A DNA stretch of 64,000 bases from Caldifarciminota bacterium (GCA_027026255.1 JALVOT010000017.1:62001-126000); one strand, 5' to 3'; counted from the stretch's first letter, positions 27,050-36,261 are shown. Translations and numbers: made by a program. The notes: generated by a model not told the origin, from the letters alone.

Positions 27050-27822
27050 TGGGATTTGTTGAGGTTGAAGCGGTAAAGAAGATATTTTATGGAGAAAAAA
27101 AAGAGGTGGTTGCCCTGGATAACCTTTACCTTACGGTGAATGAAGGTGAATTTCTGTGCATTGTTGGACCAACCGGTTGTGGTAAAACGAGCCTTTTGAG
27201 ATTGATTGCCGGACTTGAAAAACCATCTGCCGGTAAAATATTGATTGCCGATAAAATGGTTGACGGTATAAGTCGGGATGTGACACTTGTCTTCCAGCAA
27301 TATTCTCTTTTTCCCTGGCGTAATGTTCTGAATAATGTGGCATTTGGTCTTGAGATGAAAGGAATGCAAAAATCAGAACGTTATGACTATGCAAGGGGGC
27401 TTATCGAACTGATGGGACTTACCGGATTTGAAAATGCTTATCCTTATGAACTCTCCGGCGGAATGCAGCAGCGGATAGCAATTGCAAGGGCATTGGCGTA
27501 TAATTCAAAGGTTCTTTTACTTGATGAACCCTTCGGCGCCCTGGATGAAAGGACAAGACACCGACTTCAGGAACAGCTGCTTGAAATATGGGAGCGTGAA
27601 AAGAAGACGATTATCTTTGTTACCCATAATATCGATGAGGCGATATTCCTTGCAACCAGGGTGCTGATAATGAGGGATCGACCAGGCAGAATTGAAAAAG
27701 AGGTTAAGGTTAACCTGAAAAAACCTCGCGACCGTCGTTCCCGGGAGTTTTTACAGCTCCATATAAAAATACGGGAAATTCTTGAAACCATTCTAACTGA
27801 ATCAGGAGGTAATAATGTTTGA
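27049..27822 (+). CDS. ABC importer ATP-binding protein (SsuB/TauB-like)
   Basis: Walker A GPTGCGKTSLLRLIAG, Q-loop FQQYSLFPW, signature LSGGMQQRIAIARALA, Walker B VLLLDEPFGALD, H-loop FVTHNIDEA. About 257 aa from the ATG at 27049; the ORF track starts one codon earlier at GTG. Overlaps the FTR gene after it by 8 nt. Typical of nitrate/taurine-type importers. Confidence 0.92.
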   Translation: MGFVEVEAVKKIFYGEKKEVVALDNLYLTVNEGEFLCIVGPTGCGKTSLLRLIAGLEKPSAGKILIADKMVDGISRDVTLVFQQYSLFPWRNVLNNVAFGLEMKGMQKSERYDYARGLIELMGLTGFENAYPYELSGGMQQRIAIARALAYNSKVLLLDEPFGALDERTRHRLQEQLLEIWEREKKTIIFVTHNIDEAIFLATRVLIMRDRPGRIEKEVKVNLKKPRDRRSREFLQLHIKIREILETILTESGGNNV

Positions 27823-28099
27823 AGAAAACAGCGCATACAAAGAAAATTATCAGAGGTTAGAAAAAATCGCCCGGGAAAAGGGCTATGTTTTTAATTCTGA
27901 TAAAGAGAGGGTCAATAAGGTAATCAGCCTGATGACCAATAACTACAAAGAATTTGGAAAATATTACTGTCCCTGCAAACAACATCATCCCTTAGACCCG
28001 GAAAAAGATACGCTCTGTCCCTGCCCAGAACTTGATGAAGAAGTAGCAAGGGACGGTAACTGTTATTGTCGGTTGTTCTATAAAAAGGAGGCAAAATGA
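27815..28099 (+). CDS. Ferredoxin:thioredoxin reductase catalytic-chain-like protein
   Basis: 94 aa, with KYYCPCKQHHPLDPEKDTLC, a second CPC and CYCRLFY: the seven-cysteine FTR pattern that holds a 4Fe-4S cluster and a redox disulfide. It closely resembles the FTR half of the FTR-SelD fusion a few kb upstream, so the two are recent relatives. Start is the ATG after AGGAGG inside the ATPase gene; end overlaps the barrel gene (ATGA). Being inside a transporter operon is odd. It may reduce the imported compound or a partner disulfide. No FTR variable chain is present. Confidence 0.85.
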   Translation: MFEENSAYKENYQRLEKIAREKGYVFNSDKERVNKVISLMTNNYKEFGKYYCPCKQHHPLDPEKDTLCPCPELDEEVARDGNCYCRLFYKKEAK

Positions 28100-28935
28100 A
28101 AAAAACAACCTATCTGATTCTTGCAATCCTTTTGATTGCGGGAATTACCAATGCTACACCGCTTTTATGGCGGGGACCGAAAACAATCGGTAAGGGTAAA
28201 TTCATTGCAATGCTGGGGCTTGGATACTGGAAGGTAAATCAGAAATATGATTGGCCGAACAAAGAATGGCAGTCCCTGGATTCAGACAAACAAACTACGG
28301 TAATCAACGGACACTTTATGCTCGGGTATGCACCAATCAAAAAATTTGAATTGCTGGCACATATCCCGCTGATGAGCAAAACCAAAGATACCTTAAGCTC
28401 ATTTGGAATGCAGGATATCTGGCTCAAGGCACGTTACAATGTCATCGGCGGTAAGGCAAAGCCATTCTTGACCGGGGTGATTACCGGACGCTTTCCAACC
28501 AGCAGTAAGGATGCACGTCCGCGGCTTGATGACCAGACCTTAGATTTTGCACTCGGTGCAATGTTTATGAAAAAGATGAAGCCTGTTGTTTTGCATCTGA
28601 AGGGTGGATACTGGCTCAATGGAAAGAAAGAAGATGAAACTGATGTCGGTGATGCGGTCGAAGGTATTTTCAAACTTGATTACATCTTCGGGAAAAAGAT
28701 AAAGGGCTTTCTGAATATAAATGGTATGTATACCTTCCAGAAAAAAGACAGCACCGGTGCAGCAATTGAAAATTCTGAAAAACTCCGAATGAACATAACC
28801 CCGGGGCTGGTCCTGAAACCGATTCCCGGACTAATCGTTCGACCCAAGTTAATTATTCCTCTTAAGATGGTAAATAAAGGCGGGGCTGCCTTTACCTGGA
28901 AGGCAGGTCTGGATTTCTGGTTTGTGCCGAAATAG
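28096..28935 (+). CDS. Outer membrane beta-barrel protein, transporter-associated
   Basis: 279 aa with signal peptide (TTYLILAILLIAGITNA) and then repeated amphipathic beta strands ending in an aromatic residue (LDFWFVPK), as expected for an outer-membrane barrel. Last gene of the ABC/FTR set and followed by a strong terminator. It may let the ABC substrate cross the outer membrane. Specific family not recognised. Confidence 0.65.
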   Translation: MKKTTYLILAILLIAGITNATPLLWRGPKTIGKGKFIAMLGLGYWKVNQKYDWPNKEWQSLDSDKQTTVINGHFMLGYAPIKKFELLAHIPLMSKTKDTLSSFGMQDIWLKARYNVIGGKAKPFLTGVITGRFPTSSKDARPRLDDQTLDFALGAMFMKKMKPVVLHLKGGYWLNGKKEDETDVGDAVEGIFKLDYIFGKKIKGFLNINGMYTFQKKDSTGAAIENSEKLRMNITPGLVLKPIPGLIVRPKLIIPLKMVNKGGAAFTWKAGLDFWFVPK

Positions 28936-28943
28936 CTTGATTT

Positions 28944-28984
28944 AATCTCTGCCCCTATGAAAAACATAGGGGCAGAGATTTTTT
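28944..28984 (+). terminator. Rho-independent terminator after the ABC operon
   Basis: 16-bp perfect stem (AATCTCTGCCCCTATG and complement), loop AAAAA, then a run of T. Confidence 0.88.
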
Positions 28985-29010
28985 GGAATTTAACTATATT
29001 TATATATAAA
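28983..29010 (+). promoter_or_regulatory. Candidate promoter of the methyltransferase gene
   Basis: TTGGAA, 16 nt, TATAAA, directly after the terminator and about 20 nt before the ATG with AAGGAGG. Confidence 0.45.
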
Positions 29011-29030
29011 AATAGATAAAGGAGGTTTTT

Positions 29031-29825
29031 ATGGAAAGACACATTAAAGACTACACAATAAAGGATGTCCAGGATGTCTATGATGGTCCGGGTGGTCTAC
29101 TCTGGGAAGCGGTAATGGGTGAGCAGATTCATTCTGGCGGCCCGGAGATGACCGATGTTCTGGCACAAAAAATCGGTCTTGAAAAGGGAATGGTGGTGGC
29201 TGATTTGTGCAGTGCCCTTGGTGCACCGGCCCGGCATCTTGCAAAGAAATACGGTGTTATGGTAAAAGGGGTTGATGCAACAAAGACGATGATTCAGAAG
29301 GCGATACAGAGGACGAAAGAAGCAGGCCTTGATAAGATGATTGAGTATTATGAAGGTAATGTTCTGGACCTGCCGTTCAAGGCTGAATCGATTGATGTGG
29401 TCTGGGGACAGGAAGCCTGGTGTTATGTTACCGATAAAAACAGGTTGATTCAGGAGGCGTATCGGGTGCTTAAACCGGGTGGTAAAATTGGATTCACCGA
29501 CTGGATAATCACCGGTGATATATCAAAGGCAGAACTTGACCCTCTTTATGATACAATGGCATTCCCATATATGGAAACCTTTGAGGGTTATCAGGAACTG
29601 CTAAAGAAAAATGGTTTTAAGGTCTTGGAGGCGATTGACCAGACTGAAGAATTTGCCAAATGCTTTGATGAATACTATAAAAAGGTTCATATCGATTTGA
29701 AACCAACTATACTTGAAAATTTCGGTCAGGAGCTCTTCGATTTTGCATCAAACCTGGTAACAATCTGGCGGAAGGCGGCATACGAACATAAGGTAGGAAG
29801 AGGCCTTTTTATTGGACAGAAATAG
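29031..29825 (+). CDS. SAM-dependent methyltransferase (sarcosine/dimethylglycine type)
   Basis: 264 aa class I methyltransferase. Motif I VVADLCSALGAPARHLA, acidic VKGVDAT, motif II/III VVWGQEAWCYV and LKPGGKIGFTDWI. The N-terminal YDGPGGLLWEAVMGEQIHSG is typical of sarcosine/dimethylglycine N-methyltransferases, which make or use glycine betaine. It has its own terminator, so it is a single-gene unit between the importer and the corrinoid genes. The acceptor is not certain; a methylamine- or thiol-type acceptor is equally possible. Confidence 0.82.
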   Translation: MERHIKDYTIKDVQDVYDGPGGLLWEAVMGEQIHSGGPEMTDVLAQKIGLEKGMVVADLCSALGAPARHLAKKYGVMVKGVDATKTMIQKAIQRTKEAGLDKMIEYYEGNVLDLPFKAESIDVVWGQEAWCYVTDKNRLIQEAYRVLKPGGKIGFTDWIITGDISKAELDPLYDTMAFPYMETFEGYQELLKKNGFKVLEAIDQTEEFAKCFDEYYKKVHIDLKPTILENFGQELFDFASNLVTIWRKAAYEHKVGRGLFIGQK

Positions 29826-29832
29826 CGGATAC

Positions 29833-29873
29833 AGGGGCTGTAAAGGGGTAATCATACTCCGAATACAGCCCCT
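29833..29873 (+). terminator. Terminator after the methyltransferase gene
   Basis: AGGGGCTGTA and TACAGCCCCT form a 10-bp stem around a 21-nt loop, followed by TATTTCTT. Confidence 0.6.
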
Positions 29874-29879
29874 TATTTC

Positions 29880-29908
29880 TTGACACCGGACCAATTTTTA
29901 TATATGTT
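29880..29908 (+). promoter_or_regulatory. Promoter of the corrinoid operon
   Basis: TTGACA, 17 nt, TATGTT (or 15 nt and TATATG). It sits where the ORF track puts the start of the corrinoid gene, which argues against that start. Confidence 0.55.
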
Positions 29909-29927
29909 CTATAAAAAAGGAGGCAAT

Positions 29928-30560
29928 TTGGATTTGAACGAGATTAAGACAGCGGTTATCCAGATGGATGAAAAAAGCACGGAAAAACTTGTTATTGAGG
30001 CGCTTGAGGAAAAATATAATCCTCTTGATATCTTGAATAATGGATTAATACCCGGGATGAAGGCGGTGGGAGAACTCTTTACCCGAAAGGAATATTTTGT
30101 TCCTGAAATCTTACTTGCATCTGATGCATTCTACCGGGGATTTAACCTCCTTACCCCCTATCTTAAGAAGGCATCTTACCGGAAAAAAGATAAGGTCTTA
30201 ATCTGTGTTGTGCAGGGTGATATCCATGATATCGGTAAGAATATCGTTAAGGTGATGATTGAATCTGCAGGTTTTCAGGTTATTGATTTGGGAAGGGATG
30301 TTCCGATTGACGAAATTATTAAGGCGGTTAAAACTGCCAAACCACAGATTCTGGCACTCTCCAGTCTGATGACGACAACGATGCTTCAGATGGGTGAGAT
30401 TATAAACCGGCTGGAAAAAGAAAATCTGAGAAAGAATATAAAGATTATTATTGGTGGAGCACCCCTGAATCAGGAATTCGCCCGAAAGATTAAGGCTGAT
30501 GGTTATGGTGAGGATGCAGCCGGGGCCGTAGACTTAATCGAAAAGTTAATCCGTGAATAA
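29928..30560 (+). CDS. Corrinoid-binding methyltransferase protein (MtaC/MtbC-like)
   Basis: Carries a cobamide as methyl carrier. A helical cap domain at residues ~1-90 (GMKAVGELFTRKEYFVPEIL) is followed by the B12-binding fold with the cobalt-ligand motif GDIHDIGKNIVKVM (DxHxxG), then SSLMTTTM and IIIGGAPLN. I start at the TTG 5 nt after AAGGAGG, giving the family's usual ~210 aa; the reported start is inside the promoter. It overlaps the next gene by 8 nt. Confidence 0.9.
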   Translation: MDLNEIKTAVIQMDEKSTEKLVIEALEEKYNPLDILNNGLIPGMKAVGELFTRKEYFVPEILLASDAFYRGFNLLTPYLKKASYRKKDKVLICVVQGDIHDIGKNIVKVMIESAGFQVIDLGRDVPIDEIIKAVKTAKPQILALSSLMTTTMLQMGEIINRLEKENLRKNIKIIIGGAPLNQEFARKIKADGYGEDAAGAVDLIEKLIRE

Positions 30561-31512
30561 AATAAGAGAAATAATAAAAGGCAGAAGAGAACTTGCGGTA
30601 TTCCCTATGATAGGTGCGGACCATTGCGCCCGATTGATGGGCCTTAACCTGAGTGATGTATGCAGAAGCGGTGAAAGGCTTGCCGGGGTACTGGAATATG
30701 GCTATAACTATTATAACTATGATATGGTATTGGTCTTCTCTGACCCTTATGTTGAAGCCGAGGCTATGGGATGTTCGATTGTCTATAGTCCATCACCGAT
30801 AATAATCGGACCCTGCCCCGATGCCGGGGAGATTTTAGATAAGAATCGGGAATGGAATTTTCCTGAAGATTCAGCCTTAAATGTAATGATAGAAGCGGCG
30901 AGGATATTAAAAAGGCGATTGAAGGTTCCAATATTTTTTTCTATAAAGGGACCGTTTTCACTCTCTTCTTTTCTTTATGGAATTGAAGATTTTTTGAAAT
31001 TGATAAAAACAGCGCCTGAAAAGGCGGCAAGATTTATTCATAAGACAAACAATCTTTTATTAAAGTATATAGAAAAAGTTCTTTCCCTTAATATCAATAT
31101 ATTTATCGGCGACCCGATGGCTTCCACAAGTGTAATCTCACCGGATGATTTTAAAAGATTCGCCCTCCCACCATTAAGGGTGCTGACCGGGTTTATTAAA
31201 GAAAAAGATGCAATGCTCGGTCTTCATATATGTGGTAATACAAAACCCATTATAAAATTACTTGATTACCTCGGGGTTGATATTTTAAGCCTTGAAGATA
31301 TAACCCCGAAAACCCGGACATTAAGAATGGGCGGTGTATCAACCCGGACAATATTCAACGATTCTTCTGAGCAGATAAAAGCCGAGGTGGAAAGGGCATT
31401 AAAAAAGCCCCCTTTAATACTATCAACCGGCTGTGATGTGCCCCAGGATACAAAACCGGAAAATGTTAAATCGCTGATAAAGGCATTTTATGAAATTGGT
31501 GGTTGTAAATAA
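30553..31512 (+). CDS. UroD-family corrinoid methyltransferase (MtaA/CmuA-like)
   Basis: 319 aa TIM barrel of the uroporphyrinogen decarboxylase superfamily. The zinc site of the methyltransferase branch is visible: HICGN (His-x-Cys) and, later, STGCDVP; DPMASTSVISPDDFKRF is also conserved. Such enzymes move a methyl group between a corrinoid protein and a thiol. A second UroD-type enzyme lies further downstream. Acceptor unknown; this bacterium need not use coenzyme M. Confidence 0.85.
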   Translation: MNKIREIIKGRRELAVFPMIGADHCARLMGLNLSDVCRSGERLAGVLEYGYNYYNYDMVLVFSDPYVEAEAMGCSIVYSPSPIIIGPCPDAGEILDKNREWNFPEDSALNVMIEAARILKRRLKVPIFFSIKGPFSLSSFLYGIEDFLKLIKTAPEKAARFIHKTNNLLLKYIEKVLSLNINIFIGDPMASTSVISPDDFKRFALPPLRVLTGFIKEKDAMLGLHICGNTKPIIKLLDYLGVDILSLEDITPKTRTLRMGGVSTRTIFNDSSEQIKAEVERALKKPPLILSTGCDVPQDTKPENVKSLIKAFYEIGGCK

Positions 31513-32911
31513 TTCAATAAAGATACACGCAAGGACAGGAACCCTGCTCATAAATGCGCTTCAACGCAAAGCCTTACCTGTTAATGCATTATGCGCTGGG
31601 AATGGAAGATGTGGAAGTTGCCGGGTGAAAATTATTGGTAAAAGCAGACCCGCCGATGAAATAGAAAAAATTTTTATTCCGCACAAACTTCTGAAGATGG
31701 GATATCGCCTTGCCTGTCGATACCGGATAGAGGATGATATCAAAATACAAATACCCCTGATAAAAAAAAGAAAAAGGATGACCCCATCCGATGCCGGGTT
31801 TGCCCTTGACCTGGGAACCACATTAATCAAAGGTGCAGGAATTGATATCAGCAGCGGTAGACTGCTTGAAAAGGCAAAGACCCAGAATCTCCAGAACTCA
31901 TTTGGTGGTGATGTTGTATCAAGGATAGGCGAAGCGCTCAAGGGGAATTACCAAAAACTGAGAAATTTGATGATGCTGAGTATTAAAAACATTAAGAACC
32001 AAATTGGAATTAAAAAACCGATTCTCACTGTGGTTGTCGGCAATCCGGTTATGCTCTCATTCTATCTTAATAAACCTGTTGCCGGACTCGGCTCATATCC
32101 CTTCAAATCGGAAATCAAGGGACTCATTCTAAAGAAAAATCCGGTGCGCATTGTCCTTCCGATCATTAAGGGGTTTGTAGGTAGTGATACTGTAGCAGGA
32201 ATTGTCGCCGCCGACTTATACAACAAAAAGAAAAACTTTCTATATATCGACCTTGGCACCAATGGAGAGGTGGTCTTGATAAAAAATGACAGCATTATTG
32301 CAACATCCACTGCAGCCGGCCCGGCATTTGAAGGGGTTGGCCTTTCGTGTGGTAGTCCCGCTGTTGACGGTGCAATCGACCGCATTACATATAATAAGGG
32401 ATTCAGGATTAAGACAATCAATAATAAAGAACCGACTGGTATCTGTGCATCAGGAATTATTGATTTATTGGCAGTCCTCCTTAATCTACACTGGCTGACA
32501 CCGGACGGCAGGCTGTTAAAAAAACCCCGATTTAACAACATTACAATTGAACAGGGTGATGTCAGAAAATTGCAGCTCGCCATCGGAGCGATTCATACCG
32601 GCATTAAAATTCTTTTAAAGAAGGCAAAATTGAGTTCCTGCGAAATTGATGGGGCAGTGCTTACCGGTGAATTCGGTTCACATTTAGACCCGTCTTCGCT
32701 GTATAGGATTGGACTTCTACCTCGGAAAATCAAAAAGGTATATCTTAAAACCGACCTACCGCTCAAGGGTGCGATTATGTGTATAAAGGATAGTCGAACA
32801 ATCAAACAGGCTGAGGAAATATCCAGAAAAAGTGAACATTTAGAACTGGCACTGGAATCTGATTTTGAGAGGATATTTGTTCAATCGATGAAATTTTCCA
32901 TATGGAATTAA
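31490..32911 (+). CDS. RACo-type corrinoid activation protein (2Fe-2S + ASKHA ATPase)
   Basis: ATP-dependent reductive activator that returns Co(II) corrinoid to Co(I). The N-terminal ~90 residues form a 2Fe-2S ferredoxin domain (LCAGNGRCGSCRVKI, fourth Cys in LACRY). From residue ~102 the ASKHA ATPase begins (FALDLGTTLIKGAGIDI) with the DUF4445 motif AAGPAFEGVGLSCGSPAVDG. At 473 aa it is shorter than the classic ~600-aa RACo and seems to lack most of the linker/middle domain. Overlaps the upstream UroD gene by 23 nt. Confidence 0.88.
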   Translation: MKLVVVNNSIKIHARTGTLLINALQRKALPVNALCAGNGRCGSCRVKIIGKSRPADEIEKIFIPHKLLKMGYRLACRYRIEDDIKIQIPLIKKRKRMTPSDAGFALDLGTTLIKGAGIDISSGRLLEKAKTQNLQNSFGGDVVSRIGEALKGNYQKLRNLMMLSIKNIKNQIGIKKPILTVVVGNPVMLSFYLNKPVAGLGSYPFKSEIKGLILKKNPVRIVLPIIKGFVGSDTVAGIVAADLYNKKKNFLYIDLGTNGEVVLIKNDSIIATSTAAGPAFEGVGLSCGSPAVDGAIDRITYNKGFRIKTINNKEPTGICASGIIDLLAVLLNLHWLTPDGRLLKKPRFNNITIEQGDVRKLQLAIGAIHTGIKILLKKAKLSSCEIDGAVLTGEFGSHLDPSSLYRIGLLPRKIKKVYLKTDLPLKGAIMCIKDSRTIKQAEEISRKSEHLELALESDFERIFVQSMKFSIWN

Positions 32912-33882
32912 TTGGTTATACCTGCTCCTATATCCCGGTTGAGATATTATCAGCCGCCGGTTATCGTCCCTATCGTCTACTCCATGGTGATTTCGGGTTA
33001 ATGGAAAAATCAGACCCCTGGCTTCGGGTTGATGCCTGCCCTTTGGTGCGTTCAAACCTCGGTTTTCTTTTAGAACACCAGCAACGGTTTGTTGCTGTTG
33101 TCGGCTCAACCGGTTGTGATATGTCGAGACGGATGCTTGAAATTGTAGATGCCATCACAGATATTCCAACAATTATTATTAATATGCCGAGAACTGACAG
33201 ACTGGAAATCTATTATGATGAAATAGATTATCTAATCAAAAGGCTGGCAGAGCTGTCAGGCGGCAGGATTGATGATGAACAAATAAATCGGCAGATACGG
33301 GTATGGGAAGGTCTGAGAAATTTCTACAGGCATTATAGCGAAAAAAGAAGAGAAAATCCCTCCCGGCTCTCAACCGTCTCATTCCATCATCTTGTTGCAA
33401 ACTTTCACCAGGGTAATACTCAGCCCGTCTCCTATTCTCAGCTTGAAGTATCGAACCTGCCGCGTGTCTTTCTGCTCGGCAGTCCTGTAGGATATGAGTC
33501 TACTTTCCTGTTGAAGATTATTGAAAAGTATTTGCGTATTATCTGGGATTATAATTGCGGCTTATCCCGCTTCCTCAATGTGAAAATCAAAGGAAAAGGG
33601 GTTGATGGGATTAAATCAGCATATTATCAACAACCCCCCTGTATCCTGAGGAGGCCAAATAAAAAATTTTATGAATTTATTAAAAAGAAGATTGTCGAGT
33701 ATAAACCGACCGGTATGGTTCTCTCAACCCTTGATTATTGCGATGCGTATGAATTTGAACTGATAAAGATTGGAAATATTTTTGGTCTTCCCACACTGAA
33801 TTTGCGCAGCGACTTCTCCTTCCAGAATAGAAGTCAGCTCGAAACAAGGATTAATGCATTCCAGGAGATGATAAATACTTAG
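32902..33882 (+). CDS. 2-hydroxyacyl-CoA dehydratase/benzoyl-CoA reductase-like subunit A
   Basis: 326 aa of the HgdB/BcrC/double-cubane cluster family. N-terminal IGYTCSYIPVEILSAAGYRP, then DACPLVRSNLGF and GSTGCDMSRRMLEIVDAI provide the three cysteines that typically hold the iron-sulfur cluster. It pairs with the next gene and the activator ATPase at the operon end. No CoA-ester pathway genes are near, so a reductase role other than dehydration is likely. Overlaps RACo by 10 nt. Confidence 0.85.
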   Translation: MELIGYTCSYIPVEILSAAGYRPYRLLHGDFGLMEKSDPWLRVDACPLVRSNLGFLLEHQQRFVAVVGSTGCDMSRRMLEIVDAITDIPTIIINMPRTDRLEIYYDEIDYLIKRLAELSGGRIDDEQINRQIRVWEGLRNFYRHYSEKRRENPSRLSTVSFHHLVANFHQGNTQPVSYSQLEVSNLPRVFLLGSPVGYESTFLLKIIEKYLRIIWDYNCGLSRFLNVKIKGKGVDGIKSAYYQQPPCILRRPNKKFYEFIKKKIVEYKPTGMVLSTLDYCDAYEFELIKIGNIFGLPTLNLRSDFSFQNRSQLETRINAFQEMINT

Positions 33883-33884
33883 TT

Positions 33885-35237
33885 ATGAATAATATCCCCG
33901 GAAAAATCACAATGTCGGAGTGGAGTGAAATATTTAACAGTCTACCTGAAAAGATAATTGAACGATACTGCTATTACAACAACAATGAATGGGGCAGATA
34001 TCTTCAACCACCCGCAACATTTTTCGTTTATGGCGCCAGGGAGTTGAAAAGATTAAAGTTTGATAATTCCCTTGCCGCCCTCAGGATGTGGGGATTTGTC
34101 TTTAATGAATCAGAAAGACTATTCCGCGCAAAACAATCAGGTAAGAAGGTTATTGCGACCTGCGGTGACCTCGGCACGGTTCCGGTCATCATTATGGGTT
34201 TTCCTGACTGTATCCCGTTCTATCCTGAATGTATCTGGTGGACACCATTTTTTAATGAATCTAATGTTTTACTGGAACCGGCGCATCAACTCGGGGCACC
34301 GGAGGCGGCCTGTTTTTCCAAGGCGGCACTCGGTGCATTTTATAAGCGGGCGTATTTTCCAAAACCGGATTTAATCTTTGCCTCAACCGGTGCCTCCTGT
34401 GATGACTATTCCTGTGTTCTGCAGCTTATTGAAGGTCTCGGTTATGAGATTGAATGGCTTGAGATTCCCTATCGTCGGGGGTTTGATTATCCAGAACGGT
34501 TTGTTAAATATCTCACGAATGAATATGAGCGGGTCTATAAAAAAATGAAGAACTTAACCAATTTTGATAAACCTGAACAGCTGGCTGAAACAATAAAAAA
34601 GATAAATAGATTAAGACTCAGGGTTGAAGAGATTAAAGCTCTGGTCTACAATGCTGATATCTCTCCCCTGCCCGCCCTGGAATTGATGGTCATCGAATTC
34701 GGTAATCTTTATGGTTATGCTGATATTGATGAGTGGCTCGATATCGTCGATATGATTTATGAGACAGTAAAGCAGAGGGTTGCTGCCCATCAGGGGGTCC
34801 TGAGTCCGGATGCTGTTCCGGTGGCGTGGATAACACCGTCCGCCGACCCATATCTTCTTAACCTGATTGAGGATTATGGTATGAGGGTGGTTGAGACCGA
34901 ATATGTTATTAACCAGGCACTGGTCAAAATTGAAGAGGCGATTGAACCCTTTACCGCCTTGGCAAAGTCCTTTATGAAGGCTTCACTCATCGGTTCAACC
35001 CGGGAAAGGATTGCAAGGATTCAAAAGGCGGTTGCCGCAGGAAGGATCAAAGGGATTATTATCACCAATATGCTTGGTGCCTCACACTGTGCGATGGAGA
35101 CCGGATTAATTGGATATTATCTAAGGGATGTTCCAAGTATAACGATTGATGTTCCTGCGCCGTCCGGTATTACCGAACAGATAAAAAACCGGCTTATGGC
35201 ATTTGCTGAAACCCTGAGGCAGGGATATTATGAATGA
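33885..35237 (+). CDS. 2-hydroxyacyl-CoA dehydratase/benzoyl-CoA reductase-like subunit B
   Basis: 450 aa, same family as the previous gene and longer. Conserved blocks: VIATCGDLGTVPVIIMGFPD, FASTGASCDDYSCVLQLIEG, and IITNMLGASHCAMETGLI near the end, with cysteines at cluster positions. Starts 2 nt after the previous stop and overlaps the next gene by 8 nt. It probably forms a heterodimer with its neighbour, reduced by the HgdC-like ATPase. Substrate unknown. Confidence 0.83.
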   Translation: MNNIPGKITMSEWSEIFNSLPEKIIERYCYYNNNEWGRYLQPPATFFVYGARELKRLKFDNSLAALRMWGFVFNESERLFRAKQSGKKVIATCGDLGTVPVIIMGFPDCIPFYPECIWWTPFFNESNVLLEPAHQLGAPEAACFSKAALGAFYKRAYFPKPDLIFASTGASCDDYSCVLQLIEGLGYEIEWLEIPYRRGFDYPERFVKYLTNEYERVYKKMKNLTNFDKPEQLAETIKKINRLRLRVEEIKALVYNADISPLPALELMVIEFGNLYGYADIDEWLDIVDMIYETVKQRVAAHQGVLSPDAVPVAWITPSADPYLLNLIEDYGMRVVETEYVINQALVKIEEAIEPFTALAKSFMKASLIGSTRERIARIQKAVAAGRIKGIIITNMLGASHCAMETGLIGYYLRDVPSITIDVPAPSGITEQIKNRLMAFAETLRQGYYE

Positions 35238-36261
35238 TATCTTGAATGCACGTGAAAGATTTGGGCTTCTGGTTATTGATGAAAAGCCGGATCGGTGCAA
35301 TATTATTCCCCTTATTACCTCTCATGCAGCAATGGTAAATAAAACCAGACTGCGGGATTATTATACTGATGGCGAGATTATGGCACGGGCGCAGATTGCC
35401 GCAATTGAGGAATACGGCCATGATGCAATCTCGATATTTTCTGAGGTGGGGATAATTGCTGAGGCGATGGGTTCAAAATTCGATTATCCTGATGATGACC
35501 TTCCCATCCTTAGAACACCAGCATTGAGCCGTCAATCTATTGGTGAAATAAAAATTCCAGAACCAGAAAATGATGGTCGATTACCAATTTATTTAGATGC
35601 AATCAACTATGCCTACCGGGCTGTAGGTGATAGAATTCCTATTCTCGCCTATATTCCCGCACCATTTACCACCGGGATGATGCTATCTGAACCTGAAAAT
35701 TTTTTGATTCAGACTATTCGTGAACCAGATAGGGTAAAAGAGATTATGGATAAGGCACTTGATGCAGCAATAAAATTCAGTTACGAAATTATCAATGCCG
35801 GAGCACTTCCAATGATTGTCGACCCCCTTGCATCCTCCAGTGTAATCAGTCCCCGGATATTTAAAGAATTTGTCCTTCCCTATGAGAGGCGTCTGATTAA
35901 TTTCCTGCATCGATATGACCTTGATATAATCCTCCATATATGCGGTGAAACAGGACCTATTTTAGACATTCTACCCGAGACCGGAGCTGATCTTATCAGT
36001 CTTGATCAAGTTGACCTTAAGAAAGCAATAAACTCTTTATCAAAGAGGATGAGGATAATAGGCAATTTTGACACTTCAGAGCTGGCAATGATGATGCCGG
36101 GGGAAATATCTCAAGCGGTCAAGCATATGGTTGCTCAGGCCAAAAATTCAACAAAGGGTTATATTGCAGCGACCGGTTGTGAGGTTCCGATAAGGACCCC
36201 CCGGGAAAATATAAAGGCATTTATCAAATCTGCAAAGGAGGCAGGATGGTATTGGGAATAG
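35230..36261 (+). CDS. Second UroD-family corrinoid methyltransferase
   Basis: 343 aa. Zinc motif ILHICGETGPI and ATGCEVPIRTPREN, with DPLASSSVISPRIFKEFVLP as in the first UroD gene; the two differ clearly elsewhere, so they are old paralogues. One may take the methyl from the substrate and the other pass it on. Overlaps the next gene by 16 nt. Confidence 0.84.
   Translation: MNDILNARERFGLLVIDEKPDRCNIIPLITSHAAMVNKTRLRDYYTDGEIMARAQIAAIEEYGHDAISIFSEVGIIAEAMGSKFDYPDDDLPILRTPALSRQSIGEIKIPEPENDGRLPIYLDAINYAYRAVGDRIPILAYIPAPFTTGMMLSEPENFLIQTIREPDRVKEIMDKALDAAIKFSYEIINAGALPMIVDPLASSSVISPRIFKEFVLPYERRLINFLHRYDLDIILHICGETGPILDILPETGADLISLDQVDLKKAINSLSKRMRIIGNFDTSELAMMMPGEISQAVKHMVAQAKNSTKGYIAATGCEVPIRTPRENIKAFIKSAKEAGWYWE

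Noticed and set aside
29880-29927. TTG start of the corrinoid protein as given in the ORF track
   Set aside because: The TTG is the first half of the TTGACA promoter box; a TTG with AAGGAGG at 29928 gives the normal protein length.
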